A DNA stretch of 64,000 bases from Methylobacter sp. (GTDB lineage: Bacteria > Pseudomonadota > Gammaproteobacteria > Methylococcales > Methylomonadaceae). Below are positions 40,702-49,172 of the stretch, piece by piece. How positions within the stretch are numbered: position 1 is the stretch's first letter; every line of letters begins with the position of its first letter. The translations under genes were made by a program, and so were the position numbers. The notes beneath the pieces were generated by a model. That model saw only the letters and a list, made by a program, of their open reading frames with translations, did not search any database and was not told the DNA's origin. Location of the stretch: NCBI GenBank assembly GCA_030679035.1, contig JAUXTH010000122.1, forward strand, positions 1-64,000. The letters are read 5' to 3'.

Positions 40702-42051
40702 CTAATAATCAGCCATCCGAAAAGCGCGCAGCAGTTTTCGGGGCGACTGGATGAGTTTGTTGGGCTTGCTCGCACCTTCGGTTAGAAAACCAAGTTGTTT
40801 GAGTCGGATTTTAACTACGCTACGAGAAACATTGAATTCATTCATTATTGGCGTCGTAACCGCGAAAAATGCATCTACGTTGCATCGTTGTTCGTCTAGA
40901 TACAGCAGACCATGCCCACGGTCAACAAGTTGGAGCTTTGCGGTTTCTAAGAAGAATGACTCCATTAAATGGTCAGCCGGGAGTAGCAAACATGAAGCGA
41001 AATAGTTTGCTTGCCATTCCATGCGTACGATATCCTTTATTCCAATTTCTCCAGGATTTTCCAAATTAACATCTGATTCATGACATGCCTCCCTCTTCAT
41101 GTATCTTTGGTGTTCAAGCAAGAAGTGTCCAAGCTCATGAGCTAAAGTAAATCGCGTTCTTGACAAAGCTCCGGTCTGCCTTTCATCGATCTTAATCACA
41201 GGTGGATTAAACGAGATTATCCCGAAGACTCCCTTAGCGAGCGACGAGCCACGCCGCACTTCTAGACCTCTTTCGGTTAACAAAAATTCACAGATTTCAT
41301 CAAGCGGAATAGCTCCACCCGAGTATTTTGCCTTTTGCAAGGCCTCTAGGCAGAGTGCTTCTATTTCATGGCTTTCCTTGTAAGGCACCAAGCGCGAGTT
41401 GGGCTGAAGACCACGTTCTATATCCGCAAGTGCCTCCGTCTGGACCTCGTTAGAGTCAATCCTAACTAGCCGAGAGAAAAATTGGTTCAACGAGTTTGTG
41501 TAAGTATCACCAGTAAAGCCGTAGCAATCGAAATATCTGCTTACGTAATCTTGGAAGTGCAATCCTTGATGGGCGCTAGATGAGTCTGATTTAGCTGTGC
41601 TCCATGGCATCGCACTTGACGGCGAGCGCGTAAGTACCCAATCGAGCTTGTCTCTATCGAAATAGCGCAGTAAACCCATACCTTTTGAACGGGCAAAATT
41701 GAATGCACCTTCTTGAAATGCGTTTGTTGAAACGACTATAGACTTGGTGTTAGAAGGGGAAATTTGCTCTGTCTTAGCAAAGAACTCTTCGACATCATCC
41801 ACTGGGACTCTGTGGTCATAGTTCTTGCATTCAATCAGCACTAGAAGGGAATAGGTGTCCTGTCCAGGATGCGTTATTTCTATGGAAAGATCAAAGACTA
41901 TTTCTTTTTCTCTGTCTTTCGAATAATAACCCTTCTTTTTATAAATTTGGCAACACTCTCTCTTTGCGAAGAATCGATCTTCTGAGATCATCTCGAAAAA
42001 CAAAGTAAAGACTTCGTTTTCCAGTTTGTTTCCTTTAGCGGTCGTATCCAT
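40702..42051 (-). CDS. Restriction-nuclease-like / ImmA-IrrE metallopeptidase fusion
   Basis: The 449-residue protein joins two domains. Residues about 1-140 look like a PD-(D/E)XK nuclease of the Mrr type: Asp54 in VFDLSI and Glu74-Cys-Lys76 in LIECKNYDHRVPVDDVEEFF. Residues about 250-400 form an ImmA/IrrE (DUF955) zinc peptidase with HELGHFLLEH (H305, E306, H309) and a likely third ligand Glu345 in RMEWQANYFAS. The C-terminus (about 400-435) resembles a small winged helix. ImmA/IrrE peptidases cleave repressors in response to DNA damage or phage. It lies next to transposase debris. Its role in defence is inference. Confidence 0.75.
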   Translation of the reverse strand: MDTTAKGNKLENEVFTLFFEMISEDRFFAKRECCQIYKKKGYYSKDREKEIVFDLSIEITHPGQDTYSLLVLIECKNYDHRVPVDDVEEFFAKTEQISPSNTKSIVVSTNAFQEGAFNFARSKGMGLLRYFDRDKLDWVLTRSPSSAMPWSTAKSDSSSAHQGLHFQDYVSRYFDCYGFTGDTYTNSLNQFFSRLVRIDSNEVQTEALADIERGLQPNSRLVPYKESHEIEALCLEALQKAKYSGGAIPLDEICEFLLTERGLEVRRGSSLAKGVFGIISFNPPVIKIDERQTGALSRTRFTLAHELGHFLLEHQRYMKREACHESDVNLENPGEIGIKDIVRMEWQANYFASCLLLPADHLMESFFLETAKLQLVDRGHGLLYLDEQRCNVDAFFAVTTPIMNEFNVSRSVVKIRLKQLGFLTEGASKPNKLIQSPRKLLRAFRMADY

Positions 42052-42220
42052 GGCAGTTCTTATTGATTTTTAGCTGCCCAACGTGGAGCTAAGGGGCTCC
42101 GCACTCTTGCGGCGTCCCGTTTGAAAGCAGGGCGGCAGGATGTGCCGACGTTAGGAGGCGCATCGATCAAGTTATTGAATGTTATCAATATCGTGGTATT
42201 CATTATTCCCCCAGTTTTAT

Positions 42221-42276
42221 ATCGTTCCCACGCTCCGGCGTGGGAATGTAGTCTCAGACGCTCCAGCGTCGACGTT
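42221..42276. repeat. REP pair, CCCACGC stem subfamily, copy 1
   Basis: GTTCCCACGC/GCGTGGGAAT is followed by GACGCTCCAGCGTC, giving two neighbouring hairpins. It abuts the 3' end of the truncated transposase at 42275-42700 and matches the unit at 42701-42756 almost base for base. These are the presumed substrates of the adjacent REP-associated transposases. Confidence 0.8.
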
Positions 42277-42700
42277 ACCACGAGTCAATCTCTATCAATC
42301 CCGCTAATCCCGCATAATTTGCGGCGCTTGAATAGCGCCAATGCTCAGGCAAGTTCACATAGCCGCGTTTCACAGGATTAGTATGGATGTAATCTAATTT
42401 CTCCCGCATCATTGCTTCGCTAAATACCAGCTCAGCATGAATACCCTCTTGCCAGAATTGATACTTCCGGTCTGCTTTGTGCGCCCGTTTGAAAAAACGT
42501 AAATGCGTCAATAAGCGCTCGACATGCTTTGCTTGTAAATGGTCGATAATCTGTCGTGCAGTATATGCCTTGAAACTGTTCACGCATTTGTTCAGGTTTT
42601 TTGCTTGGGCTATAAAATGTAAATGGTTTTCTAAAATAACGTAACCGTAAAGTTGTAAGCCTTCGTGTTCTCTTTGGTAGCGCCAGCAGTCGAGTATCAT
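42275..42700 (-). pseudogene. REP-associated tyrosine transposase, 5'-truncated copy
   Basis: The 141-residue frame begins with ILDCWRYQREHEGLQL and has the HUH motif in ENHLHFIAQ, the catalytic-Tyr region AYTARQIIDHL and the NPVKRGYVNLPEHWRYSSA tail. Compared with the neighbouring copy it lacks the first 36 residues, which include the HFMTCTV strand. The cut falls exactly at the REP unit at 42701. The C-terminal part is over 95% the same as the second copy by eye. It is probably inactive. Confidence 0.85.
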
Positions 42701-42756
42701 ATCGTTCCCACGCTCCGGCGTGGGAATGCAGTCTTAGGCGCTCCAGCGTCGACGTT
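42701..42756. repeat. REP pair, CCCACGC stem subfamily, copy 2
   Basis: The same double hairpin as at 42221, with GTTCCCACGC/GCGTGGGAAT and GGCGCTCCAGCGTC. It lies between the two transposase copies, at the truncated 5' end of the first and the 3' end of the second. Confidence 0.8.
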
Positions 42757-43545
42757 ACCACGAATCAATCTCTATCAATCCCGTTAATCCCGCATAATTT
42801 GCGGCGCTTGAATAACGCCAATGCTCCGGCAAATTCACATAACCGCGTTTTACAGGATTAGCGTGGATGTAGTCCAATTTCTCCCGCATCATTGCTTCGC
42901 TAAAGACCAGTTCAGCATGAATACCTTCTTGCCAGAATTGATATTCCCGGTCTGCTTTGTGCGCCCGTTTGAAAAAACGTAAATGGGTCAATAAGCGCTC
43001 GACATGCTTCGCTTGTAAGTGGTCGATAATCTGCCGTGCAGTATATGCCTTGAAACTGCTCACGCATTTGTTCAGGTTTTTTGCTTGGGCTATAAAATGT
43101 AAATGGTTTTCTAAAATAACATAACCGTTCGGGGAGTCGCTATTTTTGCGAAAGCTTTTATGGGCATCCCTGCCCAACAAGCGGCAAAAGCTACGCGACC
43201 GCTAATGCCTGCGGCTGCCCCAGCCGTCCTGCTTCTTTCGTTGGATACCCAACAAGGGGTATCCAACATCATTCTCGCAATGACTCGACGCGATTTCGGA
43301 AAGCCTGCATTTTCACTACGCAAAAAACGCTTCGTGAAAACACATGCCCTATCGCTTCTGGGGACTACTCGACTCCTGTCTCGCAGCGAGAGTTGTAAGC
43401 CTTCGTGTTCTCTTTGGTAGCGCCAGCAGTCGAGTATGATTTGTACGGTCTCAGGTCGCGTGAAAACAGGTAGCCATTCCAAGACTGTACAGGTCATGAA
43501 ATGCGGTTTATCGGGTTCGGTTATTGTATAGCGGCTTCTTCCCAT
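42755..43545 (-). pseudogene. REP-associated tyrosine transposase split by a 262-bp insert
   Basis: The 5' part (43545 to 43391) encodes MGRSRYTITEPDKPHFMTCT through REHEGLQL. The 3' part (43128 to 42755) encodes GYVILENHLHFIAQ to IEIDSW. Removing the insert and restoring the two bases seen in the sister copy gives an uninterrupted frame of 176 residues, the normal size for this family. So this was an intact gene before insertion. The HUH and Tyr motifs are otherwise kept. REP units lie on both sides. Confidence 0.85.
43129..43390. mobile_element. 262-bp insertion in the transposase gene
   Basis: Comparison with the sister copy shows this block replacing two A residues. It has no coding potential of its own that I recognise. 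It contains a perfect hairpin, GTTGGATACCC/GGGTATCCAAC with a six-base loop, at about 43239-43266. Clear terminal inverted repeats or target duplications are not visible. It may be a small non-autonomous element. Confidence 0.6.
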
Positions 43546-43574
43546 ATTTATTTTTTAGCGCTGCGGTTCAGTGG

Positions 43575-43630
43575 GGCGGGACGCTGGAGCGTCCCGGACT
43601 GCATTCCCACGCTGGAGCGTGGGAACGATA
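43575..43630. repeat. REP pair, CCCACGC stem subfamily, copy 3
   Basis: GGGACGCTGGAGCGTCCC followed by TTCCCACGCTGGAGCGTGGGAA, both palindromes, upstream of the split transposase gene. Orientation is opposite to the other two copies, so the transposase region is bracketed by inverted REP units. Confidence 0.8.
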
Positions 43631-43644
43631 AAATCAAACTCGGC

Positions 43645-45057
43645 TCAACGCTGCTTGCGTTTACGCCAGATATAGAACCCTGTGGCCATTAACAGCAACG
43701 GTATGACTATCAAAAAGCCAAAGCCGATGATGGCGACGCTGATCTGGCTTAATTGCAGGCTTTTATCGGTTGCGATTTTGGCCGGGATGTCGATAAATCG
43801 GTCGTCGTGGATCAGCCAGTTGATCATTCTTAAGCCCATGTCCAGGTTGCCGACATTGCCGAGATAGGCGTTGGATAGGAAGTCGCCGTCGCCGACAACG
43901 ACGATGCGCTGTTCTACGAGCCTGTCCTGAGCTTGTCGAAGGGGCTTGCCGGCCTGTCCTGAGCTTGTCGAAAGAACCTGTCCTGAGCCTGTCGAAGGAC
44001 GGGTCAGCGCATAAGCAAAGGCAAGCGGGCCTTGTTTTTCGTCGCCGTCGGCATCGAAAACAATTTTTCCTGCTATCGGGCCGGTTTCTGTCCATGACTG
44101 CGATGCGCTTTTCAGTAACTCCACGGGTTGAAAATCGGTTTCATCGCCGATTTCCAGCGCGGCGGCAACCGGATAAACGGTTATGGGCTGAAAGCCCTGG
44201 GTGATCGGATGCGGCAGATAGTCGCTGGCGAGCACGAAGCTGGGATCGTTGATGCCGTAAAGCGTGGATTTGCTGTCTACCAGGGTTCCCGGCAACTGAC
44301 GCAAACCTAGGAGCTGTTCAATAGCATCCAGATGGTGGTTGCCCGGATCTGTTAACAGCAGCAGGTTGCCGCCTTGCCGGATATAGCGTTTGATCAGTTC
44401 AAGTTCAGCGGGTAGCAATGATACGGCGGGGGCGGTAAGCACCAGCAATGCGGAGTTGCCTGGAATGTCCGGCATGGTCGCCAGATCGAGGGCTTGAGCC
44501 TTGATTTTGCGGCGCTCCAGTTCCTTGCCGAATTGGCCTAAATCGAAATTGGCGATGCCGTCCGGGGCTCGCTCGCCGTGGCCGGTCAGGAAGGTGACCC
44601 AGCGTTCATCGGCGTTCGCCAGTTGCAGCAGGGCATTGGTCAGGGATGATTCGTCGATGAAGTTCAGTTTTTCGCTGCGGCCCTGATATTCGACAATAAT
44701 AACGCCTGCCGCATCTATATTCAGTTCGCGGGTTTTTTCCGGCTGGGAGTCGGGATCTATAAAGGTCAGCGCCAGATCGGTTTTATGCCGTTTATAGCGG
44801 GCTACCAATTGGGCAATCTGGCTTCTTAGCGACGGGTCTTTTTTAATGTAGGCGGTGAGCTGTATCTTATCGGGCAGCGATTTCAGCAGTTTTTGCGATG
44901 CCTGGGACAGGCTGTTGCTGCTGTTTCTGGTTATGTCGGTTTCAGCGCTGTAGCGGGTGCTTAACCAGGCCAGTGAGCCGAATATACACAATAAAGCCAG
45001 GGTGATGAGCCCGTTTTTAAAGCGGATTTGCTGGTGTTTATGCGGCGATATTTTCAT
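43645..45057 (-). CDS. GldG-like ABC auxiliary protein with in-frame repeat insertion
   Basis: This 470-residue membrane protein is of the GldG/ABC-auxiliary family. One TM helix lies at about 15-35 and another at about 442-464, with a large periplasmic region between them. FLTGHGERAPDG and YIRQGGNLLLLTDPG are typical of the family. At about residues 351-380 the sequence RPSTGSGQVLSTSSGQAG and PLRQAQDRLVE is foreign. It is the translation of three tandem GTCCTGAGCTTGTCGAA repeats inserted in frame. It overlaps the permease stop by 4 bases. The transported substrate is unknown. Confidence 0.85.
   Translation of the reverse strand: MKISPHKHQQIRFKNGLITLALLCIFGSLAWLSTRYSAETDITRNSSNSLSQASQKLLKSLPDKIQLTAYIKKDPSLRSQIAQLVARYKRHKTDLALTFIDPDSQPEKTRELNIDAAGVIIVEYQGRSEKLNFIDESSLTNALLQLANADERWVTFLTGHGERAPDGIANFDLGQFGKELERRKIKAQALDLATMPDIPGNSALLVLTAPAVSLLPAELELIKRYIRQGGNLLLLTDPGNHHLDAIEQLLGLRQLPGTLVDSKSTLYGINDPSFVLASDYLPHPITQGFQPITVYPVAAALEIGDETDFQPVELLKSASQSWTETGPIAGKIVFDADGDEKQGPLAFAYALTRPSTGSGQVLSTSSGQAGKPLRQAQDRLVEQRIVVVGDGDFLSNAYLGNVGNLDMGLRMINWLIHDDRFIDIPAKIATDKSLQLSQISVAIIGFGFLIVIPLLLMATGFYIWRKRKQR
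43919..44003. repeat. Three tandem GTCCTGAGCTTGTCGAA units inside gldG
   Basis: The units start near 43924, 43955 and 43979, each reading CCTGTCCTGAGC(T/C)TGTCGAA, with short spacers. The total length keeps the reading frame open. This sequence is known as a dispersed repeat in many proteobacteria, mostly between genes. Confidence 0.85.
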
Positions 45058-45806
45058 TTTTGCAACCGGTCGTTATCGAGGCTGCGGATGCTCAGCGCGA
45101 TGAAGGTGGCGGTAAACAGTAAAAAATAACTGACATCGACCGTGCTGATCAGGCCGCTTTGGATGTTCTGGAAATGTCTGAGAATCGACAGGTATTCAAA
45201 CAGTTCGCTGCGTTGATCGTTCATGCCGACCGACCAGTCTAAAATCCACAATAGCAGCAACATACCGAAGGTGCCCATCGCGGCAACGGTAGGGTGCCCG
45301 GCGACGCAGGACATAAACAGGCCGATTGCGGTAAAAGCGGTAACCAGCAGCAACAGGCCTAAGATATTGGCAAACAGTTTGCCCAAATCCAGCTCGGCAC
45401 CGGACAGCAAAGACAACGGCATCAGGGTGATCAGCGCAATGATCAGCAGCATCAGTCCGAGTATGCCTAAATACTTGCCGAGTATGATGTCGATATTGGA
45501 AACGGGAGCCGACAGCAGCAGGGATAAGGTCTTATTGCGGCGCTCTTCGCATATCAGGCGCATGGTTAATAACGGCGTGACCAGTAAAAGAATAATGCCC
45601 GCGTTGCCGAATAACGGCGGCACGATAATGTCGGTCAAGCCGGGCGCGCCTTCAATGGAGGCCAGTTTGGGCTGGAGCGCGGTGAAGGCTTCAACCTGGG
45701 TTAAAAACAAGAACGCCAGGATGAATTGCAGGATGGCTAATATCGTCCAGGCCATCGGCGATAAAAACAGGGTTCTGAATTCGCGGGAAGCAATTGTTAA
45801 AATCAT
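45054..45806 (-). CDS. ABC transporter permease, GldF-like
   Basis: This 250-residue integral membrane protein has about six TM helices and starts MILTIASREFRTLFLSPMAW, as in the ABC-2 type permeases of the Gld group. Its gene overlaps the gldG-like gene downstream. The ATPase gene lies upstream on the same strand but is separated by a 168-bp repeat. These three make an ABC exporter of unknown substrate; gliding itself is not implied. Confidence 0.88.
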   Translation of the reverse strand: MILTIASREFRTLFLSPMAWTILAILQFILAFLFLTQVEAFTALQPKLASIEGAPGLTDIIVPPLFGNAGIILLLVTPLLTMRLICEERRNKTLSLLLSAPVSNIDIILGKYLGILGLMLLIIALITLMPLSLLSGAELDLGKLFANILGLLLLVTAFTAIGLFMSCVAGHPTVAAMGTFGMLLLLWILDWSVGMNDQRSELFEYLSILRHFQNIQSGLISTVDVSYFLLFTATFIALSIRSLDNDRLQK

Positions 45807-45810
45807 GGTG

Positions 45811-45978
45811 ATTACTCGGTTGAAGAAATAGAACGCAGATGACGCAGATTAAACCGATTTACGCGGATTTTTTAAATCAGTATTTATTAGTGTTACGGGT
45901 GTTCTATTTCAATATGGGTTAAATAACCACAAAAAATCTTATTAAATCATAAACAATCTGCGTCATCTGCGTTCCATT
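45811..45978. repeat. Dispersed long-hairpin repeat, copy 4
   Basis: AAATAGAACGCAGATGACGC at the left and TCTGCGTCATCTGCGTTCCATT at the right form the outer hairpin. An inner segment running from ATTTACGCGGATT to GTTACGGGTGTTCTATTT resembles the CACGGAT subtype, as if one copy were nested in another. It sits inside the ABC operon between ATPase and permease. Confidence 0.7.
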
Positions 45979-46000
45979 GGTTTATAGCAATAAATCAAAC

Positions 46001-46930
46001 TCATAACTCGCGATGCTCTTTGGTTAAGCTGATGAAAATATCTTCCATCGACCTTGTTACCGGAGTCAGTTCCTGTAGCCCCCAGCCGGCGGCAATGATC
46101 TGTTCGGCAATTTGTTCGGTGGGATTGGCGATTACGCTGTGGTGAATTTTGATCCGGTTTGCTGAAATGCTTTCGATAGAGCTTACGCCGGGGATGGTCA
46201 ATAAGCTGTTAATATCGGGTGTCAGCCGGGTAGCGACTTGCAGCGTGCCGCTATCCATTTGCCGGTTAAGTCCGGCTATGGTTTCGTTCAAGATCAGCTG
46301 GCCTTGATCGATGATTTGCACATGGCTGCAGGACTCCTGCACTTCGGTCAGGATGTGGGTGGACAATATGACGCCGTGATCCTGTCCCAGTTCCCGTATC
46401 AATGCGCGGATTTCCCGGATTTGAATCGGATCAAGGCCGACCGTCGGTTCATCCAGCACGATGACTTCAGGATTGTGCAAGATGGCTTGAGCAATGCCGA
46501 CGCGCTGCTGGAAGCCCTTGGACAGATTGGCGATCAGCCTGTCGGCGACATCGGTTAAGCCGCAGCGCTCTTGAGCCCGGCTGATGGCAGCAGCGACGGC
46601 GCTTTTGGCGATGCCGTGCAGTCCGGCGCAATACAGCAGAAATTCCTGCACGGTTAGTTCTTTGTACAGCGGCGGCGTATCGGGCAGATAGCCCAGACTC
46701 AGTTTGGCGGCTTTGGGCTGATCCAGCAGATCGAAGCCGTTGATTTTAATTTGCCCGGCGCTGGGTGCGAGATTGCCGCACAGCATCTGCATGGTGGTGG
46801 TTTTACCCGCGCCGTTGGCGCCTAAAAAACCGAGCACTTCGCCTTTGGCTAAGGTAAAACTGACATCGTTAACAGCGCAATGTTTGCCGTAATAACGGGT
46901 CAGGTGCTCGGCTTCGATGAGGGTGGTCAT
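46001..46930 (-). CDS. ABC transporter ATPase, GldA-like
   Basis: The 309-residue ATPase has Walker A in GANGAGKTTTMQ, signature LSKGFQQRVGIAQAI and Walker B VIVLDEPTVGLD, followed by the switch His in STHILTE. The C-terminal 90 residues are a regulatory extension of the type found in exporters with ABC-2 permeases. It lies 7 bases after hflD, suggesting an operon of EAL-HDOD gene, hflD, ATPase, permease and GldG-like protein. Confidence 0.9.
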   Translation of the reverse strand: MTTLIEAEHLTRYYGKHCAVNDVSFTLAKGEVLGFLGANGAGKTTTMQMLCGNLAPSAGQIKINGFDLLDQPKAAKLSLGYLPDTPPLYKELTVQEFLLYCAGLHGIAKSAVAAAISRAQERCGLTDVADRLIANLSKGFQQRVGIAQAILHNPEVIVLDEPTVGLDPIQIREIRALIRELGQDHGVILSTHILTEVQESCSHVQIIDQGQLILNETIAGLNRQMDSGTLQVATRLTPDINSLLTIPGVSSIESISANRIKIHHSVIANPTEQIAEQIIAAGWGLQELTPVTRSMEDIFISLTKEHREL

Positions 46931-46937
46931 GGTAGGG

Positions 46938-47561
46938 CTAAAGCTTTTTTAGCAGGACTTGTAACTCGGCCTGGATTTTTTTGCGATAGAACAGGAATTT
47001 CCAGCGGGTGCCGCCGCATTGTTTCCAAAGAATGGCCGAACGTATCCCGGCCAACAGGCAGGCGCGTATTTTATTGACGACGTCGGGTTTGGATAAATAT
47101 TCCTGCTCACCGTTGACCATGATTCTCGGTTGCAGGGTGCTGATGGTGGTGTGGTAAATGTCGCCGAGATTCGCCAGTACATTTTCGTGCAGTAGGCCAA
47201 AATGTTCCGTCTGGGCCTGGGCGCGATCAATTCCGGTAAAAATGGTTTTGAGCATGGCCGGTTGCTTGGATAGCTGATTTTCCAGGAAAACCAGCGAGGC
47301 GGCATAGCGCGCCTGTTCGGGGTTGGCGATTTTGAGGCCGGTCATTTGATCGCTGAGCTGTTCAAGTCCCAGCTTAAGGCCGGATAAGCCGCCGAAGACA
47401 TTTTCTACGCCATGCTCATCGCTTACAAAAAGGCTGCCAATGCTGGCCTCAAAGGCTGTCGAATCGGCGGTGCCGGTTGTTGCCAGTTGTTGAACCAGCG
47501 CCGCAGCTTGGGCAATGCCGGCAAGAGCGACAGTTTGATTGGTGATTGTATTTAACGGCAT
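46938..47561 (-). CDS. hflD: High frequency lysogenization protein HflD
   Basis: HflD is a membrane-associated all-helical protein of about 210 residues; this one has 207. It starts with NQTVALAGIAQAAALVQQLA as in the family, and contains the later IRACLLAGIRSAILWKQCGG segment. In E. coli it binds phage lambda CII and promotes lytic growth; its cellular role is poorly known. In enterics it sits between mnmA and purB, but here it is between an EAL-HDOD gene and an ABC ATPase, 2 and 7 bases away. Confidence 0.9.
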   Translation of the reverse strand: MPLNTITNQTVALAGIAQAAALVQQLATTGTADSTAFEASIGSLFVSDEHGVENVFGGLSGLKLGLEQLSDQMTGLKIANPEQARYAASLVFLENQLSKQPAMLKTIFTGIDRAQAQTEHFGLLHENVLANLGDIYHTTISTLQPRIMVNGEQEYLSKPDVVNKIRACLLAGIRSAILWKQCGGTRWKFLFYRKKIQAELQVLLKKL

Positions 47562-47563
47562 AG

Positions 47564-48763
47564 TTAATTTATATTACCCATAACGTCTTTTGCCCAGTTT
47601 ATGCTTTTAATATAAGAATTGCCAATAATGGATTGGTCAATATCCCTAAATGAGATTGATGAAATATCCCAATGTTCATAACTGATAACGCATTTAAGCG
47701 CTTCTCCGCCCAGGCCGTCTTTATGCAAAATCGCGGAAACAATATTATCGGCCAAAGGCAATTGGTCGAGTGCTTCATTCAAGGGCATGTCCAGTAAGCT
47801 ATCCAGATTGGATAAGATACCAATCAGGAAGAAATTGTCTGATTTATCGCCACTTAGGCCAGCCAACTCTTCACACATTTTGCCGCGGATCAATGCGTTT
47901 TGCATGACTGCTTCCGGCTTGTTGGATAAAGACGCCAGCGTCAATATGTTTATCCAACGCCTTATTTCCTTTAGCCCCAGATAGGAAATAGCATGGTTAA
48001 TGGATGAGACTTTATTGGGCAGGGCGAAAAATGCGGAATTGATATAGTGCAGTAATTTATAGCTGAGTCCGACATCCAGGGATATGATTTTATTCAGGTC
48101 ATCAAATTCAATATCCGGGTTGTTAACAGTATTTAACAATTGAATAGCTGCTGTTTGATTGACGCTCACGCGTTTGCCGGAAACTACATTGGGTTTGTTG
48201 AAAAAGAAACCCTGGAAATAATGACAGCCCAATTCGAGGAGGTATTGATATTCGGCATATGTCTCTACTTTTTCTGCGAGCAGTTGTACGTTGTAGGGCG
48301 CCAGTCGTTTGATCAGCTCTCGTGTTTTGGACTCGCCCATTTCCAGAACATCCAGCTTGATAATGTCGGCAAATTCGACCAGCGGCGTCCATTCAGCAGA
48401 AAAGACAAAGTCATCCAAAGCAATGATATAGCCGATTTTTGACAGCTCTTTTAAGTTGGCGACGATTCTTGCGTCAATTTCAACATTTTCGAGTACTTCA
48501 ATAACAATCCGGTCTTTAGGGAGGTGTAAAGGCGTTTTGTCCAGGATGTTTTGCGTCGTAAAATTGATGAAAGCTTTATGCGGCCCGACTATAGTGTTTA
48601 GCCCCAGCTCCAAAATAGTATCGGTGATGACTTGATTAGTTGCTTGTGTAGCACCCTCCTTATGATTCAGGTCAAAATCATTGCCTCTAAAAAGGAGTTC
48701 GTAGGCGTAAATATTCAGCTTCTGATCAAAAATCTGTTGCCGCCCGATTATAATGTCTGCCAT
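47564..48763 (-). CDS. EAL-HDOD signalling protein, degenerate EAL
   Basis: This 399-residue protein has an EAL-like domain at about 1-195 and an HDOD domain at about 200-390. The EAL motif reads YELLFRG, and the residues for metal binding are mostly lost, so no phosphodiesterase activity is expected. HDOD is recognisable by VGLSYKLLHYINSAFF and INHAISYLGLKEIRRWI. Such YuxH-type proteins act in c-di-GMP networks without catalysis. It opens the probable operon with hflD. Confidence 0.9.
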   Translation of the reverse strand: MADIIIGRQQIFDQKLNIYAYELLFRGNDFDLNHKEGATQATNQVITDTILELGLNTIVGPHKAFINFTTQNILDKTPLHLPKDRIVIEVLENVEIDARIVANLKELSKIGYIIALDDFVFSAEWTPLVEFADIIKLDVLEMGESKTRELIKRLAPYNVQLLAEKVETYAEYQYLLELGCHYFQGFFFNKPNVVSGKRVSVNQTAAIQLLNTVNNPDIEFDDLNKIISLDVGLSYKLLHYINSAFFALPNKVSSINHAISYLGLKEIRRWINILTLASLSNKPEAVMQNALIRGKMCEELAGLSGDKSDNFFLIGILSNLDSLLDMPLNEALDQLPLADNIVSAILHKDGLGGEALKCVISYEHWDISSISFRDIDQSIIGNSYIKSINWAKDVMGNIN

Positions 48764-48940
48764 CTTAATTACTTGAGGTGTTAAATTTAAATATTTGTAG
48801 GCGTCAGGTTAACATGAGCATAATCCTGCATATAAGATGAGTTTTATACCATGATTATCGGCTATCAGTCGAGTATGATATGGGTATTAGTGTAGAGAGA
48901 TGTTGCAATGCAAGGACTCTCCCAATTTGAGGAGAAAAAA

Positions 48941-49156
48941 ATGACTGAATCTGTATCATTAACCGTTATCGGCATGAAATGCGGTGGCTGTGAAACCAAT
49001 GTAACCGCTAAACTCAAAGCCATTGAGGGCGTGCTGTCAGTTAGCGCATCAAGTAAAGACAAGGAAGTTGATGTTGAATTCGATGCCGGAAAAACCAGCC
49101 TGGACGCCATCACTGACGCTATTATTGAAGCGGGTTTTACTGTAGAGACATCATAA
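48941..49156 (+). CDS. copZ: Copper chaperone, HMA domain (CopZ-like)
   Basis: The 71-residue protein has the metal-binding motif GMKCGGC in the first loop, within a beta-alpha-beta-beta-alpha-beta fold. ATG at 48941 is chosen because GAGGAG precedes it by about 8 bases; a frame from 48908 adds eleven residues and is less likely. It precedes copA by 16 bases and should hand Cu(I) to it. No CueR-type operator could be made out upstream. Confidence 0.9.
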   Translation: MTESVSLTVIGMKCGGCETNVTAKLKAIEGVLSVSASSKDKEVDVEFDAGKTSLDAITDAIIEAGFTVETS

Positions 49157-49172
49157 CGCATAGGGTGATTTT

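Noticed and set aside
42221-43630. Possible CRISPR array because of several similar short repeats
   Set aside because: The repeats are palindromic REP pairs at irregular distances with transposase genes between them, not regular repeats with unique spacers.
48841-48940. CueR-type operator before copZ
   Set aside because: No inverted repeat of the expected kind within a long-spaced promoter could be found by eye.
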